Notes: generated by a model from the letters alone, not told the origin. A DNA stretch of 64,000 bases from Hexactinellida sp. DTS-2022 (GCA_028753945.1 JAPNXP010000003.1:6508280-6572279), one strand, 5' to 3'. Counted from the stretch's first letter, positions 1 through 15,579 are shown. Program-made: numbers and translations.

Positions 1-1951
1 ACTGCACTTGTACACGTTAGTCAGGGTGCCCAGCTGTCCCGTGCCCAGGATGGTCTTAAGCGGAACAGTGCCGCATGCCTGCTTCATCTCGCACACCTAC
101 AAACCGGCATAATACCCACGGGACCGGCATTCATACTTATACACCGACATAATACCCACGGGACCGGCATAACCGGATACTTACGAGGTTAAAAATTAGT
201 GATTTATTTGATTTTATCGGGAAATTTAAATCATTGATTTGAATGAACATAACTCAAATTGTATAATGCTATTCAATTGCTATTTGGGCAGTGAATATAG
301 TTTGCAATATTACGTCCAAATAACTACGATTGAAATAGAGTTCAACATTAAATCAGTTGATTTTTAAATTGATTTTATTTTTTAACTAATTGTTTTAACA
401 TCCCTGTTATTATTGCCTACCTCCGTGTACAGGTCTGTCCACCTCCCCGTGAGCACCAGAGTCCGGTTTATGACGATATCAATCTCAGTGGCTCCGTACT
501 CCACGGCTGTCCGTATCTCCTCCAGGCGCTGGGGCAGCGGCGTCTGGCCTACACACACGTTATAACACTACCACAGTATAGATTGTAATAGCATATCCAT
601 GGTTTATACTAGTGTTCATACAGCCAAGGAATTATCCAGGAGCGCAAAAATTTTGAATCTTCTCTTATACCTTAGCAATAATTTGTGATCTAGGCTATTA
701 AAATTTCATCAGACCAGGATTTAGGAGTGTACAGTAGATGTCGACTATAAGCACACCGGTTATAAGAACACTATGTTGGAAAACGGTTGCCATATCTCCT
801 TTATAGTTTATGTCGGTTATAAGCACATTAAGTGCAGTTCCCGACGATGTGTTTATAACCGACATCGACTGTATTTACAAATGGCTGTATAATACCACAG
901 GACGTATAGTTTGCAATAGCATATCCATGGTTAATCCTAGTGTATCATACAGCAGCAGCACTCACCGGCGGGAAACCCGGCAGCGACGGAGGCAATGGGG
1001 ATGGGTCTGGCTAGCTTCATGTCGGAGAACGCCTTGACCACATCCGGGACTCTGTTGGGGTACACGCAGACCGCCGCTACCTGGATGGTCAGCTGTTCCA
1101 CCCCCATGGCCTCTATAAGGTCGCTCCTGATAGGGTCCTTAGCCTTGAAGCAGAGTCTACATAGCAGTATATAAGGACTGTATTAAGCCATTGTTAAGTT
1201 AAGACAGTCAAAGAGTGTGTAGCTACTGCTGCTACAGTCCAAATTTTACATTTTTTGTGTAGCTACAGTCTAAATTTTACATTTTATGTGTATCAATAGT
1301 CCTTATTTTACATTTTTTGTGTATCAACAGTCCAAATTTTATATTTTTTGTGTAGTAACAATCCAAATTTTACATTTTTTGTGTATTAACAGTTTTTATT
1401 TTACATTTTTTGTGTTGTAAGTTGTAACAATCCGAATTTTAAATTTTTTGTGTAGTAACAATCCAAATTTTACATTTTTTGTGTAGTAACAATCCAAATT
1501 TTACATTTTTTGTGTATCAACAGTCCAAATTTTACATTTTTGCGTAGTAACAATCCAAATTTTACATTTTTGTGTAGTAACAGTTCAAATTTTACATTTT
1601 TTATGTATGAACAGTGCAAATTTGACATTTTTTGTGTATCAAGTCCAAAAATGAGTTGGTGAGGCATCTCATTTTTATGAATGAGTTCAACTAAATAGCT
1701 AACAAACAACAACATCACCTGTTTACGTTCCCTGGAGTATCGTCTCCATCTAGAGTGGTCAGGTCTATGCAGGTTACTGCCCTGAGCAGCCAGGCGGCCT
1801 GCCATTCCTTCTTAATGCTCCGGCGGGTCATGTGCGTGTCCGCGCGCCTAATCAGCGCCGGCAGGTTTACGCTGCTCGCCTCCACCCAGGCCAGGTCAAG
1901 CGGAATGCCGCAGTTCTCCCCCGAGTAACTGGTGCCGTCTAAGGAAGCCAT
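1..1951 (-). CDS. DERA: Deoxyribose-phosphate aldolase (DERA), 5' part, truncated by window edge
   Basis: Cytosolic enzyme that splits 2-deoxyribose-5-phosphate into glyceraldehyde-3-phosphate and acetaldehyde. Coding exons (minus strand): 1719-1951, 966-1156, 421-548 and 1-96, with the rest beyond the left edge. All junctions are GT..AG and the frame stays open across them. The first exon contains RRSIKKEWQAAWLL and CIDLTTLDGDDT, close to animal DERA. Exon 2 reads VAAVCVYPNRV then SVAAGFPAG. Exon 3 has TEIDIVINRTLVLTG, including the Asp of the active-site region. Exon 4 ends in KTILGTGQLGTLTNVY. About 216 of roughly 320 residues are present; the Schiff-base lysine strand (SDFIKTSTG-type) should lie outside the window. 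The start ATG at 1951 gives MASLDG. Intron 1 (1157-1718) carries a minisatellite and intron 2 two related CCATGG-centred repeats. Confidence 0.93.
731..873. mobile_element. pogo/Tigger-like MITE, TCGGTTATAA subfamily
   Basis: Terminal inverted repeats: CAGTAGATGTCGACTATAAG on the left and the reverse complement of CCGACATCGACTGTA on the right, inside DERA intron 2. It shares internal sequence (GTTCTTATAACCG-type) with copies near 23085-23300 and 39218-39356. The pogo-like assignment rests on TIR style only. Confidence 0.55.
1214..1655. repeat. 31-bp A/T-rich minisatellite in DERA intron 1
   Basis: About 14 degenerate copies of a unit of roughly 31 bp built on CAATCCAAATTTTACATTTT then TTGTGTAGTAA. 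It fills most of the 562-bp intron. The antisense open frames across it are products of the repeat and are not genes. Confidence 0.85.
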
Positions 1952-2092
1952 GCTAGTTATATATATAGGGAGCAGGAATAAGGATAGCAATATAGTAGAA
2001 CCGATTTAAAAAAAGGCCCTAAATTAGGGGTGGTCGTAATGTGAAATAAATTAGTGTTAATAACTGCTTTATGAAGTCAAACGGGACTATAA

Positions 2093-2219
2093 AAAATCCA
2101 AAATTGCAGCCTGTGCCGACGCATGTTCCTTTGGTGGCACTATATTTTGTTGTTTGTTTATTTATAGTGCCTCCAAAAGAACATGCTGTCGGCGCAGGAT
2201 GCAATTTTGGATTTTTTTT
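2093..2219. mobile_element. Palindromic MITE, GTGCCGAC family (copy 1)
   Basis: About 125 bp that fold back on themselves: AATCCAAAATTGCAGCCTGT on the left pairs with the reverse complement near 2190-2215, and GTGGCACTAT pairs with ATAGTGCCTCC in the middle. Sister copies lie at 3534-3658, 4063-4187 and 5995-6119. Partial relatives lie at 8992-9080, 40092-40262 and 50594-50664. Confidence 0.75.
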
Positions 2220-3533
2220 TCGCCATGTCATCATCACTATGAAGGTGTTAAATTATTTCAAAAAGGTGTTACAGAAGGCATCGACCCTTAGAGTGGTGGA
2301 AGTTTCCATTTAGTTCATATAATTTTAGAGATATTCAAGTTTGAGTAGAATATAATAGCTGATGACTCAGCATTTTTTATGTGTGTGTTGGGTCATCACC
2401 CAACATCAACTAACCCATTTTAAATATCGAATTCACAAAATTGTGAAAATAGATTTTTTGACGTGTCATAATCACCTCAAGGTGTCAAGACCCACTTGTA
2501 TAGGTGGTACCTGGCATAAGGACCAATTGATAAATTGAAAGTTTGTTTCTATCTTGTATCATCTCTGAGATTAATGAAATTTATCTAATTAGTATAAATA
2601 TTTAATTTATTTATTTATTATTTAACACCATTATTATATACAGCAAAATAAATTAAGTTCAATTATTTGCAATTATTATTAATTTAAATTGAATTTCACT
2701 ATAATATTTTAATTCCACGCACTCGATATCCCCAATAATCTATTTGGAACCGTCTATAAGTTAAATACAAAATGAATTAATTATAATTAATTAAGTCAGT
2801 CATTAATTGTGCAAGAATATTCTCGCCGAAATAAATATAATCACTTAATCTGTCGTAGTTGTGGAAAGTAAAATCTTAACAGTTCTATCATAAACCATCT
2901 TGAGTTTAATGCCATTCATTCATTATGTATTGATAATAAGTTATATTATTTGTTATTTATTTTAGCAATGTTATCCATGGTTGGTTGAGTTGAGTCAACA
3001 AATTCCTTATATTATATTATTTTATTTAATCCATTGTATAGTAATACTACAATTAAATAGAAGCCAGCTGGAATTTATAAGTTAAATCAATATAATTATC
3101 GCAAGTTGAATCACTAGAGTAGGATTTAACAAGTTAAATCAATATAATTATTACAAGTTGAAACAATAGAATTAGATTTAACACTTTACTGAAATTGAAG
3201 TGTGAGTAAACAAAGAAATTTTAACCCCCATTTATGGCAGAAATTGACCCCTTTATTGAAAAATTTCTTCTCCCAACAGACGCAGAATTTTACGATGAAT
3301 CCAAATATGAAATAAAATTTGGGGGTTTAGTAAAACATATTTTGAGTTATGGACCAGACAAATTTTGAAAGGTGTTAAAGATGTGTGCAAAATTTCGTAA
3401 TCAAAAATCGTAACCCCAGGTGCAAATTAGAAGGGCACTTCGCATCTACATGGCAAGTTTCAGCCCTCAATGTATAAAGGTGTAGCCAGGGTACCGTCTA
3501 CGGAGAAAAAATAATAATAATAATAATATAAAA

Positions 3534-3658
3534 AATCCAAAATTGCAGCCTGTGCCGACGCATGTTCCTTTGGTGGCACTATATTTTGTTGGATGTTTAT
3601 TGATAGTGCCTCCAAAGAAACATGCTGTCGGCACATGCTGCAATTTTGGATTTTTTTT
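3534..3658. mobile_element. Palindromic MITE, GTGCCGAC family (copy 2)
   Basis: Same inverted structure as the copy at 2093. It follows an (AAT)n run and opens a truncated copy of the composite unit. Confidence 0.7.
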
Positions 3659-4062
3659 TCGCCAAGTCATCATCACTTTGAAGGTGTTAAATTATTTCAG
3701 AAAGGTGTTTCAGAAGGCTACGACCCTTAGAGTGGTGGAGGTTTCCATTTAGCTCACTTCATTTGAGAGATATTCAAGTTTCAGTAGAATATAATAGCTG
3801 ATGACTCAGCATTTTTTATGTGAGTGTTGGGTCATCACCCAACATCAACTAACCCATTATAAATATCGAATTAACAAAATTGTAAAAACACATTTTTTTA
3901 ACGATGTCATCATCACCTCAAGGTGTCAATACCCACTTGTATAGGTGGCACGTACCATAAGGACCAATTGATAAATTGGAAGTTTGTTTCTATCTTATTT
4001 GAATTCTGAGATTTATGATATTTAATTAATTAGTATAAATAATTATTAATATTATTTATAAT

Positions 4063-5331
4063 AAAATCCAAAATTGCAGCCTGTGCCGACGCATGTTCAT
4101 TTGGTGGCACTATATTTTGGTGGTGGTCTATTGATAGTGCCTCCAATGGAACATGCTGTCGGCACAGGCTGCAATTTTGGATTTTTTTTCTCACCAAGTC
4201 ATCATCACTATAAAGGTGTTAAATTATTTCAGAAAGGTGTTTCAGAAGGCTACGACCCTTAGAGTGGTGGAAGTTTCCATTTTGCTCACTTCGTTTCAAA
4301 GATATTCAAGTTTCAGTAGAATATAATAAGTGATGAATCAGCATTTTTTATGTGAGTGTTGGGTCATCACCCAACTCCAACTAACCCATTTTAATAATAT
4401 AATTCACAAAATTGTAAAAAGACATTTTTTTGACGATGTCATCATCACCTCAAGGTGTCAAGATCCACTTGTATAGGTGGTACGTGCCATAAGGACCAAT
4501 TGATAAATTTAAAGTTTGTTTCTATCTTGTATCATTTCTGAGATTAATGAAATTTAGATAATTAGTATAAATATTTAATTAATCTAAGATAATTTAACAC
4601 CAATATTATTTACATCAAAATAAATTAAGTTCAATTATTTGCTATAATAATTAATTTAAATTTAATTTCACTATCATATTTGAATTCAGCGCACTCGATA
4701 CCCTAATAATCTAATTGGAACCGTTTCTCTAAGTTAAACACAGAGCGAATTAATTAGAATTAAATATCTCATGTATCCATTGTTCAAGAATATTCTGAGC
4801 AGAAATAAATATAATCACATAATCTGTTGTTATGGAATGTAAAATCTTAGTTTTCAATTAGAAAATAGAAGCCTACTCGATCTCACAAGTTGAATCAATG
4901 TAATTATCACAAGTTGAAACAATAGAATTCGATTTAACACTTCAATTGAACTGAAGTGTTAGTAAACAAAGGAAACTTGCAACTCAATTGTGGCACAAAC
5001 GAAACTCAATTTAAAAATTCGTGCACTGTGAAAAGGTGTAGAATTTAATTCTCTATCGAATGCATATAAATTAAATATTTGTGCACTATTTATTGTTCTT
5101 TTTCTAATATTAAACAGGTGCAAAAATGTGTCCAAAAAAATGTAGTAAAAAATCGTGACCCCAGGTGCACATCTGTAACCCATGAGACACCTGTCCTGAA
5201 ATTTTGGGTTCTTAGTTAATTAAACTCTGTTCAGTGGACGATCTACGGACCAAAAATAATAATAATAACTAACCAAGGCAGTAAGATTAGAACTGGGCCA
5301 CTATACTATAGTATAGTCGGCACAGTAATAA
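4063..5331. repeat. Composite repeat unit, left copy of a recent duplication
   Basis: This 1.27-kb segment recurs at 5995-7263, offset by exactly 1932 bp, with no difference in the lines compared; both copies even hold the same 62- and 74-codon open frames. The ends are sharp: on the left at AAAATCCAAAATTGC, on the right just after GGCACAGTAATAA. Confidence 0.85.
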
Positions 5332-5994
5332 CACCAATTTCAATGTCAACTTACAATATTTAAGTTAATTATTTTGTCATAAATAATTAATTAATTAATT
5401 TGGTAATCAAATTTAAATTCCGCACACTCGATAACCCCTAATACACAAATTGGAAGCATCTATATAAGTCATATACTGACTGAATTAATTATAATTAATT
5501 ACGTCAGTCTATTAACAGTGCAAGAATATTCTCGCAGAAATAAATATAATCACTTAATCTGTCGTTGTTGTGGAATGTAAAATCTTAGGTTTAATTAGAA
5601 AATAGAAGCCTACTCGATCTCACAAGTTGAATCAATATAATTATTACAAGTTGAAACAATAGAATTCGATTTAACACTTCAATTGAACTGAAGTGTTAGT
5701 AAACAAAGGAAACTTGCAACTCAATTGTGGCACAAACGAAGCGCAATTTGAAAATTCGTGCACTGTGAAAAGGTGTAAAATTTAATTCTCTATCGAATGC
5801 ATATAAATTGAATATTCTCGCACAATTTATTGTTCTTTTTCTAATATTAAACAGGTGCAAAAATGTGTCCAAAAAAATGTAATAAAAAATCGTGACCCCA
5901 GGTGCACATCTGTAACTCATGAGACACATATCCTGAAAATTTCAGTTCTTAGTTACTAAAACTCTGTTCTGTGGAGGATCTACGGACCAATAAA

Positions 5995-7263
5995 AAAATC
6001 CAAAATTGCAGCCTGTGCCGACGCATGTTCATTTGGTGGCACTATATTTTGGTGGTGGTCTATTGATAGTGCCTCCAATGGAACATGCTGTCGGCACAGG
6101 CTGCAATTTTGGATTTTTTTTCTCACCAAGTCATCATCACTATAAAGGTGTTAAATTATTTCAGAAAGGTGTTTCAGAAGGCTACGACCCTTAGAGTGGT
6201 GGAAGTTTCCATTTTGCTCACTTCGTTTCAAAGATATTCAAGTTTCAGTAGAATATAATAAGTGATGAATCAGCATTTTTTATGTGAGTGTTGGGTCATC
6301 ACCCAACTCCAACTAACCCATTTTAATAATATAATTCACAAAATTGTAAAAAGACATTTTTTTGACGATGTCATCATCACCTCAAGGTGTCAAGATCCAC
6401 TTGTATAGGTGGTACGTGCCATAAGGACCAATTGATAAATTTAAAGTTTGTTTCTATCTTGTATCATTTCTGAGATTAATGAAATTTAGATAATTAGTAT
6501 AAATATTTAATTAATCTAAGATAATTTAACACCAATATTATTTACATCAAAATAAATTAAGTTCAATTATTTGCTATAATAATTAATTTAAATTTAATTT
6601 CACTATCATATTTGAATTCAGCGCACTCGATACCCTAATAATCTAATTGGAACCGTTTCTCTAAGTTAAACACAGAGCGAATTAATTAGAATTAAATATC
6701 TCATGTATCCATTGTTCAAGAATATTCTGAGCAGAAATAAATATAATCACATAATCTGTTGTTATGGAATGTAAAATCTTAGTTTTCAATTAGAAAATAG
6801 AAGCCTACTCGATCTCACAAGTTGAATCAATGTAATTATCACAAGTTGAAACAATAGAATTCGATTTAACACTTCAATTGAACTGAAGTGTTAGTAAACA
6901 AAGGAAACTTGCAACTCAATTGTGGCACAAACGAAACTCAATTTAAAAATTCGTGCACTGTGAAAAGGTGTAGAATTTAATTCTCTATCGAATGCATATA
7001 AATTAAATATTTGTGCACTATTTATTGTTCTTTTTCTAATATTAAACAGGTGCAAAAATGTGTCCAAAAAAATGTAGTAAAAAATCGTGACCCCAGGTGC
7101 ACATCTGTAACCCATGAGACACCTGTCCTGAAATTTTGGGTTCTTAGTTAATTAAACTCTGTTCAGTGGACGATCTACGGACCAAAAATAATAATAATAA
7201 CTAACCAAGGCAGTAAGATTAGAACTGGGCCACTATACTATAGTATAGTCGGCACAGTAATAA
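5995..7263. repeat. Composite repeat unit, right copy of a recent duplication
   Basis: Second copy of the unit at 4063-5331. The intervening 5340-5990 is an older, left-truncated relative that matches about 4620-5240 with many differences. At its right end the last 57-60 bp (GGGCCACTATACTATAGTA core) is tandemly repeated three times, to 7377. Confidence 0.85.
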
Positions 7264-7377
7264 CCAAAGCACTAAGACCAATACTGGGCCACTATACTAT
7301 AGTATAGTCGGCACAGTAATAAAGGCAGTGATTCCAATACTGGGCCACTATACTATAGTATAGTCGGCACAGTAAAA
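7201..7377. repeat. Triplicated short palindromic repeat
   Basis: Three tandem units of 57-60 bp, each with GGGCCACTATACTATAGTA followed by GTCGGCACAGTAA. A lone relative lies at 9090-9152 inside STK33 intron 6. Confidence 0.8.
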
Positions 7378-7494
7378 AGTGGCCGGAATATTAGGGGTGA
7401 CTGCTTCCACTGTAGTATAAACGGAGTTTCTGTTAAGCGGAGTTTATGTTTGGATAAATCTGTTCGGACAAAATAAATAAACGATAAAATATAG

Positions 7495-10706
<3,212 letters not shown>

Positions 10707-11713
10707 GCTATTGATTCACCAGTTGAGAGATACAACAACCATGGACTGACAATCAGAGTATACGCTAGCGGCTAGCTAGTCAAACAGTACACGCGGGTAT
10801 CTAGTTGTATCTAGGGACATAGGAACGCGGTTAGGATAGTAGTCTATTGGCTGGGGTAATAACGTAATTTGTATAAATTAGAGGCAAATAGGACTTACAG
10901 ACATAAAATCCTAAATAACAGCGAAATTATTGCCGTACGTAACTTCGCTCTAAAAATATTCCACTGCACTTGGAAGGTACTTAGTTATGCTTTGAGTAAG
11001 GCTGGCCCCAACAAACTAATTATTTATAAGCGCATACTAGTCAGGGGCGGCGGAAGCAGGTATAAAGTGGTCAGGCCATGGCTTGACCGCCTAACTAGTG
11101 CCATAAGAGTGGTGAGGCTATTGGCTTGACGGCCCTGCTAGCACACACCCGTAGTAGAACAAGAGTAGCAATCCAAACAGGCTCCACTGGTAAACTTATG
11201 CGTCGCGGCTAGATTTAGTTGATCTCGCCCAGACCCCTGCAATTTGTAACGAGTCTCTGGGAGTATCTCTCGATTTTCGCGCGCCTAGTAAGTTTCCTTA
11301 TAAATTTACGCGTCTGGATTAAACAGGGAACCTTGGTAGGACGCATGAAGGGGGTCGAGGGTACCCTCCTGTTGAGTCTCTACAATGTGACGAAACCACC
11401 CACATACCACCCTATGGGATAAGGTCGTAAGATAGCGATTAGTCTCCATACTATACCGTGCCCTTATCTCATATCAATGTAACCGGAGCCTAGCTAATAA
11501 GATGTGCTAATCAGATGAGTGGGCAGCCAGTAGCCAGCTAGGATTACACATTCCGACGTGCCTAGAATAACAGCACAGACATTTCTAATAACACAGCCCT
11601 GCCTATCAGCGCTACCAGGAATGCCTAAAGTATGCAGTGTGGTTGGCACGGAGATAATAAAGCATTCCTTCGTACGTATAAAAGCAGATCTCGATAGTTA
11701 GACACAACTACAA
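10707..11713. other. Intergenic promoter region between divergent genes
   Basis: Separates the STK33 start (minus) from the small membrane protein (plus). No gene is seen; the short plus-strand frames at 10869-11129 and 11219-11422 have no recognisable features. A TATA box for the plus-strand gene lies at 11677. Confidence 0.5.
11677..11684 (+). promoter_or_regulatory. TATA box
   Basis: TATAAAAG 30 bp before the ATG at 11714. If it places initiation about 30 bp downstream, the 5' UTR would be only a few bases long. Confidence 0.6.
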
Positions 11714-12037
11714 ATGGAGTCTATAACAGAACAGGATTGGCACTCACTAGAACTGACGCTCGCACTAACACTGCTCTCTGTATTCTCGCTATTCCTCATT
11801 CTGTTGGTGCTACTCATTCTACTGTTGCGACGGTACTACCGTCGCATGAAGCGATTCAATAGGGAGTACGGATACAACAAATCGGACAAATCCCGCTTCG
11901 CCCAGGTCTCCTCTCCCGACAGCTACGAACACAGGTTCTGCGACACAATGTCTATGGACCTGGACACGTTCGAGCATAGGGTTAGTATGCCCGTCAACAG
12001 TCATAAGATGTACTCAACACATATACCAATTTGTTAA
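11714..12037 (+). CDS. Small single-pass membrane protein, unrecognised
   Basis: A 107-residue protein with a short acidic N-terminus (about 15 residues), then one long hydrophobic helix at roughly 16-38 (Leu/Ile rich, LFLILLVLLILLL), then the basic stretch RRYYRRMKR and a hydrophilic C-terminal tail of about 65 residues with Ser, Tyr and Asp. By the positive-inside rule the tail should be cytosolic. There is no cleavable signal peptide. A TATA box just upstream and AATAAA at 12072-12077, 35 bp after the stop, support a real one-exon transcript. I do not recognise the family. Confidence 0.6.
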   Translation: MESITEQDWHSLELTLALTLLSVFSLFLILLVLLILLLRRYYRRMKRFNREYGYNKSDKSRFAQVSSPDSYEHRFCDTMSMDLDTFEHRVSMPVNSHKMYSTHIPIC

Positions 12038-12071
12038 TTCGTAAATACTCAATTGTATTTGTATTTCTGAT

Positions 12072-12077
12072 AATAAA
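12072..12077 (+). other. Polyadenylation signal
   Basis: AATAAA 35 bp downstream of the stop of the small membrane protein gene. Confidence 0.6.
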
Positions 12078-12303
12078 TCAATACTAGCACAACTGTATAC
12101 AATATAGGACCGCTGGCCCTGGGATATTACATTAGCCAGGGTTTCATACAGGGGCTGGTAGGGGTGCACTTTCCCCCATATAAAAACCACTTACACAACG
12201 AAGTATTAATTTATGCCCCCCTTGAGAATTTACATATCCTAGATTGCCAAACTTGCATGCAAATCCTGTATGAAACACAGTTAGCTTTTGCTATCCCTTA
12301 GAG

Positions 12304-12620
12304 CAGTGGTTCTTAACCTGGGGGAAATTCGGGAATATAAGGGGGAAATCAATTTAGACAAAATTAATAATAATAATAAAACTTAAATAAAATAATACAA
12401 AGTTACAAACCATATATTTAATCTACATAGGTCATTCCAAAAGTACTGATCACCAATCATATTGATGTTATGCACTATTGTTTGCTAAATTTGCAACCAG
12501 CAGAAAGCTAATAAATTGTATGTTCGAGGCTACTTTTTTCCTTATACAAATGATGGGGGAAATCGGGTAGAGTGAACAGGCCAAAAGGGGAAATGACATA
12601 GGAAAGGTTAAGAACCCCTG
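12304..12620. mobile_element. hAT-type MITE with 8-bp target duplication
   Basis: A 317-bp element starting CAGTGGTTCTTAACC and ending with the inverted GGTTAAGAACCCCTG, the classic Charlie-like hAT terminal repeat. It is flanked on both sides by CCTTAGAG (12296-12303 and 12621-12628), an exact 8-bp target duplication. It has no coding capacity. Confidence 0.92.
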
Positions 12621-13907
12621 CCTTAGAGTGACAGGGCACTCTATAGGGAGGGCAACTAGCGGTTATGTAAGCCACTGGGTGAGGAATGACATAGGCGGAA
12701 AGTTGGGGCAGGTTATCAGATATTTGACAAATTGAGACACAAAGGAGTGCAAATTAACTTGTGGCGCATATAAATACAATCGTACATCAAATTGTTTGTT
12801 TGTCTGTCTGTTAGAGAAAAGTGTATTACTCCCAAATATTAAAGTTCTAGTCTAAGCATAATAAATTGCCATTTCATGCAACTGAAGAATTTAATTAACA
12901 AACTTACACTATACAAACCAGTGATAACGATAGCAACCAGAATTGGTCTCAGGAATGAGGTTATTCATGAATAATTAGCAACACTACATCCGAACCTAGT
13001 ACAGTTAGAGCGCACTGAATTAATCAGCTAAATACCCATAATTACCAATGGTTCCATTGAAACTGATTAATATTATAATAAGTTTCATTTGCATATTATG
13101 TAACAGGGTCTGTGGTTCACGCTTTATTTATTCCTCTAATTAATTAACCAACATATTATTAGGGAATCTTAGTGGCTATATCTGTGGCTTATCGGCAATT
13201 AATTGCATTACACTAATAGGAGTGCTGACATCAGTCCAAACACACTATACATTCATATAGCGATTCCCAACCAAATTAAACAGTAGACCATCTATAACAA
13301 ATACCAAACATTCTGTAGACCCCCTCCCATTGCCCGTAATATTGATTTAGAGATCTTGTGGACCCAGGGTGGTTAACACAAATAGTTAATACAAAATAAG
13401 CTGCAATTCATAAGCAGACGCTACTTACAGACATGCCTTAGGGTATAACTAGTTACTGGGTCAGGAAAATCGTCAATCCCTTGAGCAATCCTCATTTCAT
13501 TCCAGGGCCCTAATGGGGGCACTACAATTGCCAACTGCCATTACGAAAAGCGCTTAGTTTATATGTTCTGTACTCAGCGTACAGTTGATACTAGCTAGTG
13601 TCATTACGGATACTATCCATTGTATAATTAGTGGGACACAAGTAATTCTACACTCGGTAAGTTAGACAAGTAGATCCCTGGCGCCTGAATGTATAATGTT
13701 TGCATTACGAATGAGATTCCCGTGCCCCGAGAGAGCGTAACTAACTAATGTAGTGCTAGTGTATGAGGTATACGAATAACTACAAATTAGTTATATGAAT
13801 ACAGTAAAACCTCCCAAAGCGGCACCTCCGAGTAGCGGCACAAAATCATTCTCCCGATGGGTGCCGCTTTGGGAGGTTTACCTGTACTACAAATTAGGTA
13901 TACGAAT

Positions 13908-14208
13908 CAGTGCTCGACAAATTAGGTGGTTTGGTGGCGTTAGCCACCAAAAATCTTTCTTAAGCCACCAAATTTAAACTTTGGTGGCTTAACTAATCCA
14001 CCATTAATTGTGGAATTATTTGATGCTGTGTAGGTTAAATTGTTCGTTGAATTATTGGTTATGAATATTAGTGTTGTTTTACGGCATCAAAAGTTTGTCA
14101 AGCCATCAGTGGTTTGTTAAACCGGCCGTTGATTATTCTTTAGCCACCAGAAAAAGTGAGATGGTGGCTTAATTAGCCACCATCTAAATTTCATTTTGTC
14201 GAGCACTG
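13908..14208. mobile_element. hAT-type MITE, CAGTGCTCGAC family (copy 1)
   Basis: Terminal inverted repeats CAGTGCTCGACAAA and TTTGTCGAGCACTG, with subterminal GGTGGCTTA/TAAGCCACC repeats. Exact 8-bp target duplication ATACGAAT at 13900-13907 and 14209-14216. Three further copies lie in TENT2 introns. Confidence 0.92.
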
Positions 14209-14689
14209 ATACGAATACTACAAATTAGTTATAAGAGAGAAATGTATACTCAGTGACCAGCTAGTTAGACAAAACACAGTTGATAAGTAATGAGGTATGG
14301 TGTTCGTAGGAAAGTAATAACAATGAACCATCTTTTTAGCAAACGCACTTGTTAATAAGAAGTAAACATGTCGTGTAATTATAGATTATAATAATTCGAT
14401 TTGACAAATAGTTGTACGTGCAGAACAAATTGCACTTCATTTCACACATTCCTACAACAACCATTATTAGTTGAGTTTAGATGCAGCTAGACTACACAAG
14501 TTGCCAATAGAATGTACGTATACACTATAATTACACCATTTAGAGCCTGATCTAATTGAATACAACAATTTCTGAGAAATAATAGCCATAAAATGATTTC
14601 ACTTATTTTGTTCAAAGCATTAAACCCTAAATAACTTGTCAATAAATTAATTTTAATTTCAAAATTCCCATTTAGATTGTACCATACGG

Positions 14690-14882
14690 ACAGTTTATTA
14701 TACAGGCATTTGTAAATACGCTTCTAATCCTGGTCAGATCCAATTTCCATACGCCTAAATCACAAATTAATGTTACGGTATAAGGCGTATATGCCAATTT
14801 TTCGCGCTCCTAATTCATTTTTTCCCCTAAATCATACTCCAAAAAGGAGCGTCTCGCGCTCTTGGATAATTCCCTGCATACA
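14690..14882. mobile_element. GGAGCG-type short interspersed repeat (long form)
   Basis: Shares its whole length with 35704-35885: GTAAATACGCTYCTA, then AATTAATGYTACGGTATAA, then TTTTCGCGCTCCTAATT and AAAAGGAGCG before CTGGATAATTCC. Shorter relatives lie at 9158-9238, 25400-25496 and 30868-30996. No clear target duplication was identified. Confidence 0.65.
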
Positions 14883-15579
14883 GATCTGTTAATACGTTCT
14901 TTGTAAGTACAAATGCTAGCAAAGGCAAAGGCAAAGCAAAAACTTTTTTAATCTGAGCGGAAATGGGAATCTGGAATTTATCCTAATAGTTAGCGAATCG
15001 GGAAGTTAGCAGATAGCTAGCTTAGAGAAGGAATCTATTCAATAAGAATGCCATTAGTTATACTATCAGCTGTTAGCTCTCAGCTGCACTAGCCATCAAT
15101 TAGCGAGCAGCAAAGCAGCCTAATTAGGCTTATCGGTGAGTGTGGGGATTGTAGCTCTTCGCTCTCTGCATTAATCTGCTAAACTGAGCTGTTCGATAAG
15201 GTTGTGTTGTGTGTATGGTCCTTAATGGGACCGGAGGGTCAAACGAGAGGCCCAATCCTGACTATCATATCTCTAACAAGATGTAACTCCTAACTAGCTA
15301 GCGACAACCCGTGTAGGAAGCCGGATAACTTATCTCCAGCCTCAGACTAACTACGCTACTGTATTAGCACGGACACACATCCTGGGTATAAGGTGCTACA
15401 GATTGTGCGCTGGTACAACGGGCACCTACGTCATAGCTGCAATGCGGATATACAGGAAACTGTAGCACGGTAACAAACAGGGTTTTATACAGGAATAGAA
15501 TGAACACTCATAACTGTACTAAGTGCACTAGAATATGGATTTTGTTGCCTAAAAGGTTAATTTAGTAATACTCTGTTGG

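Larger units (their letters stand above)
1952..7494. other. Repeat-rich intergenic region between DERA and STK33
   Basis: No gene is recognised. The short open frames here lie inside repeats. The region is made of full and truncated copies of one composite unit of about 1.3 kb: roughly 2093-3520, 3534-4045, 4063-5331, 5340-5990 and 5995-7263. Each complete copy starts with a GTGCCGAC palindromic MITE and ends near a short palindromic CTATACTATAGTATAG motif. Confidence 0.75.

Noticed and set aside
2019-7115. Short repeated open frames (MQPVPTHV... and MGYRCAPG... types)
   Set aside because: They lie within MITEs and the composite repeat, with identical copies explained by duplication and no domain.
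13812-13880. Stem-loop at CCTCCCAAAGCGGCACC as a structured RNA
   Set aside because: Its sequence is like a TE terminal hairpin (TACAGTAAAACCTCCCAAAG style), and no RNA family fits.
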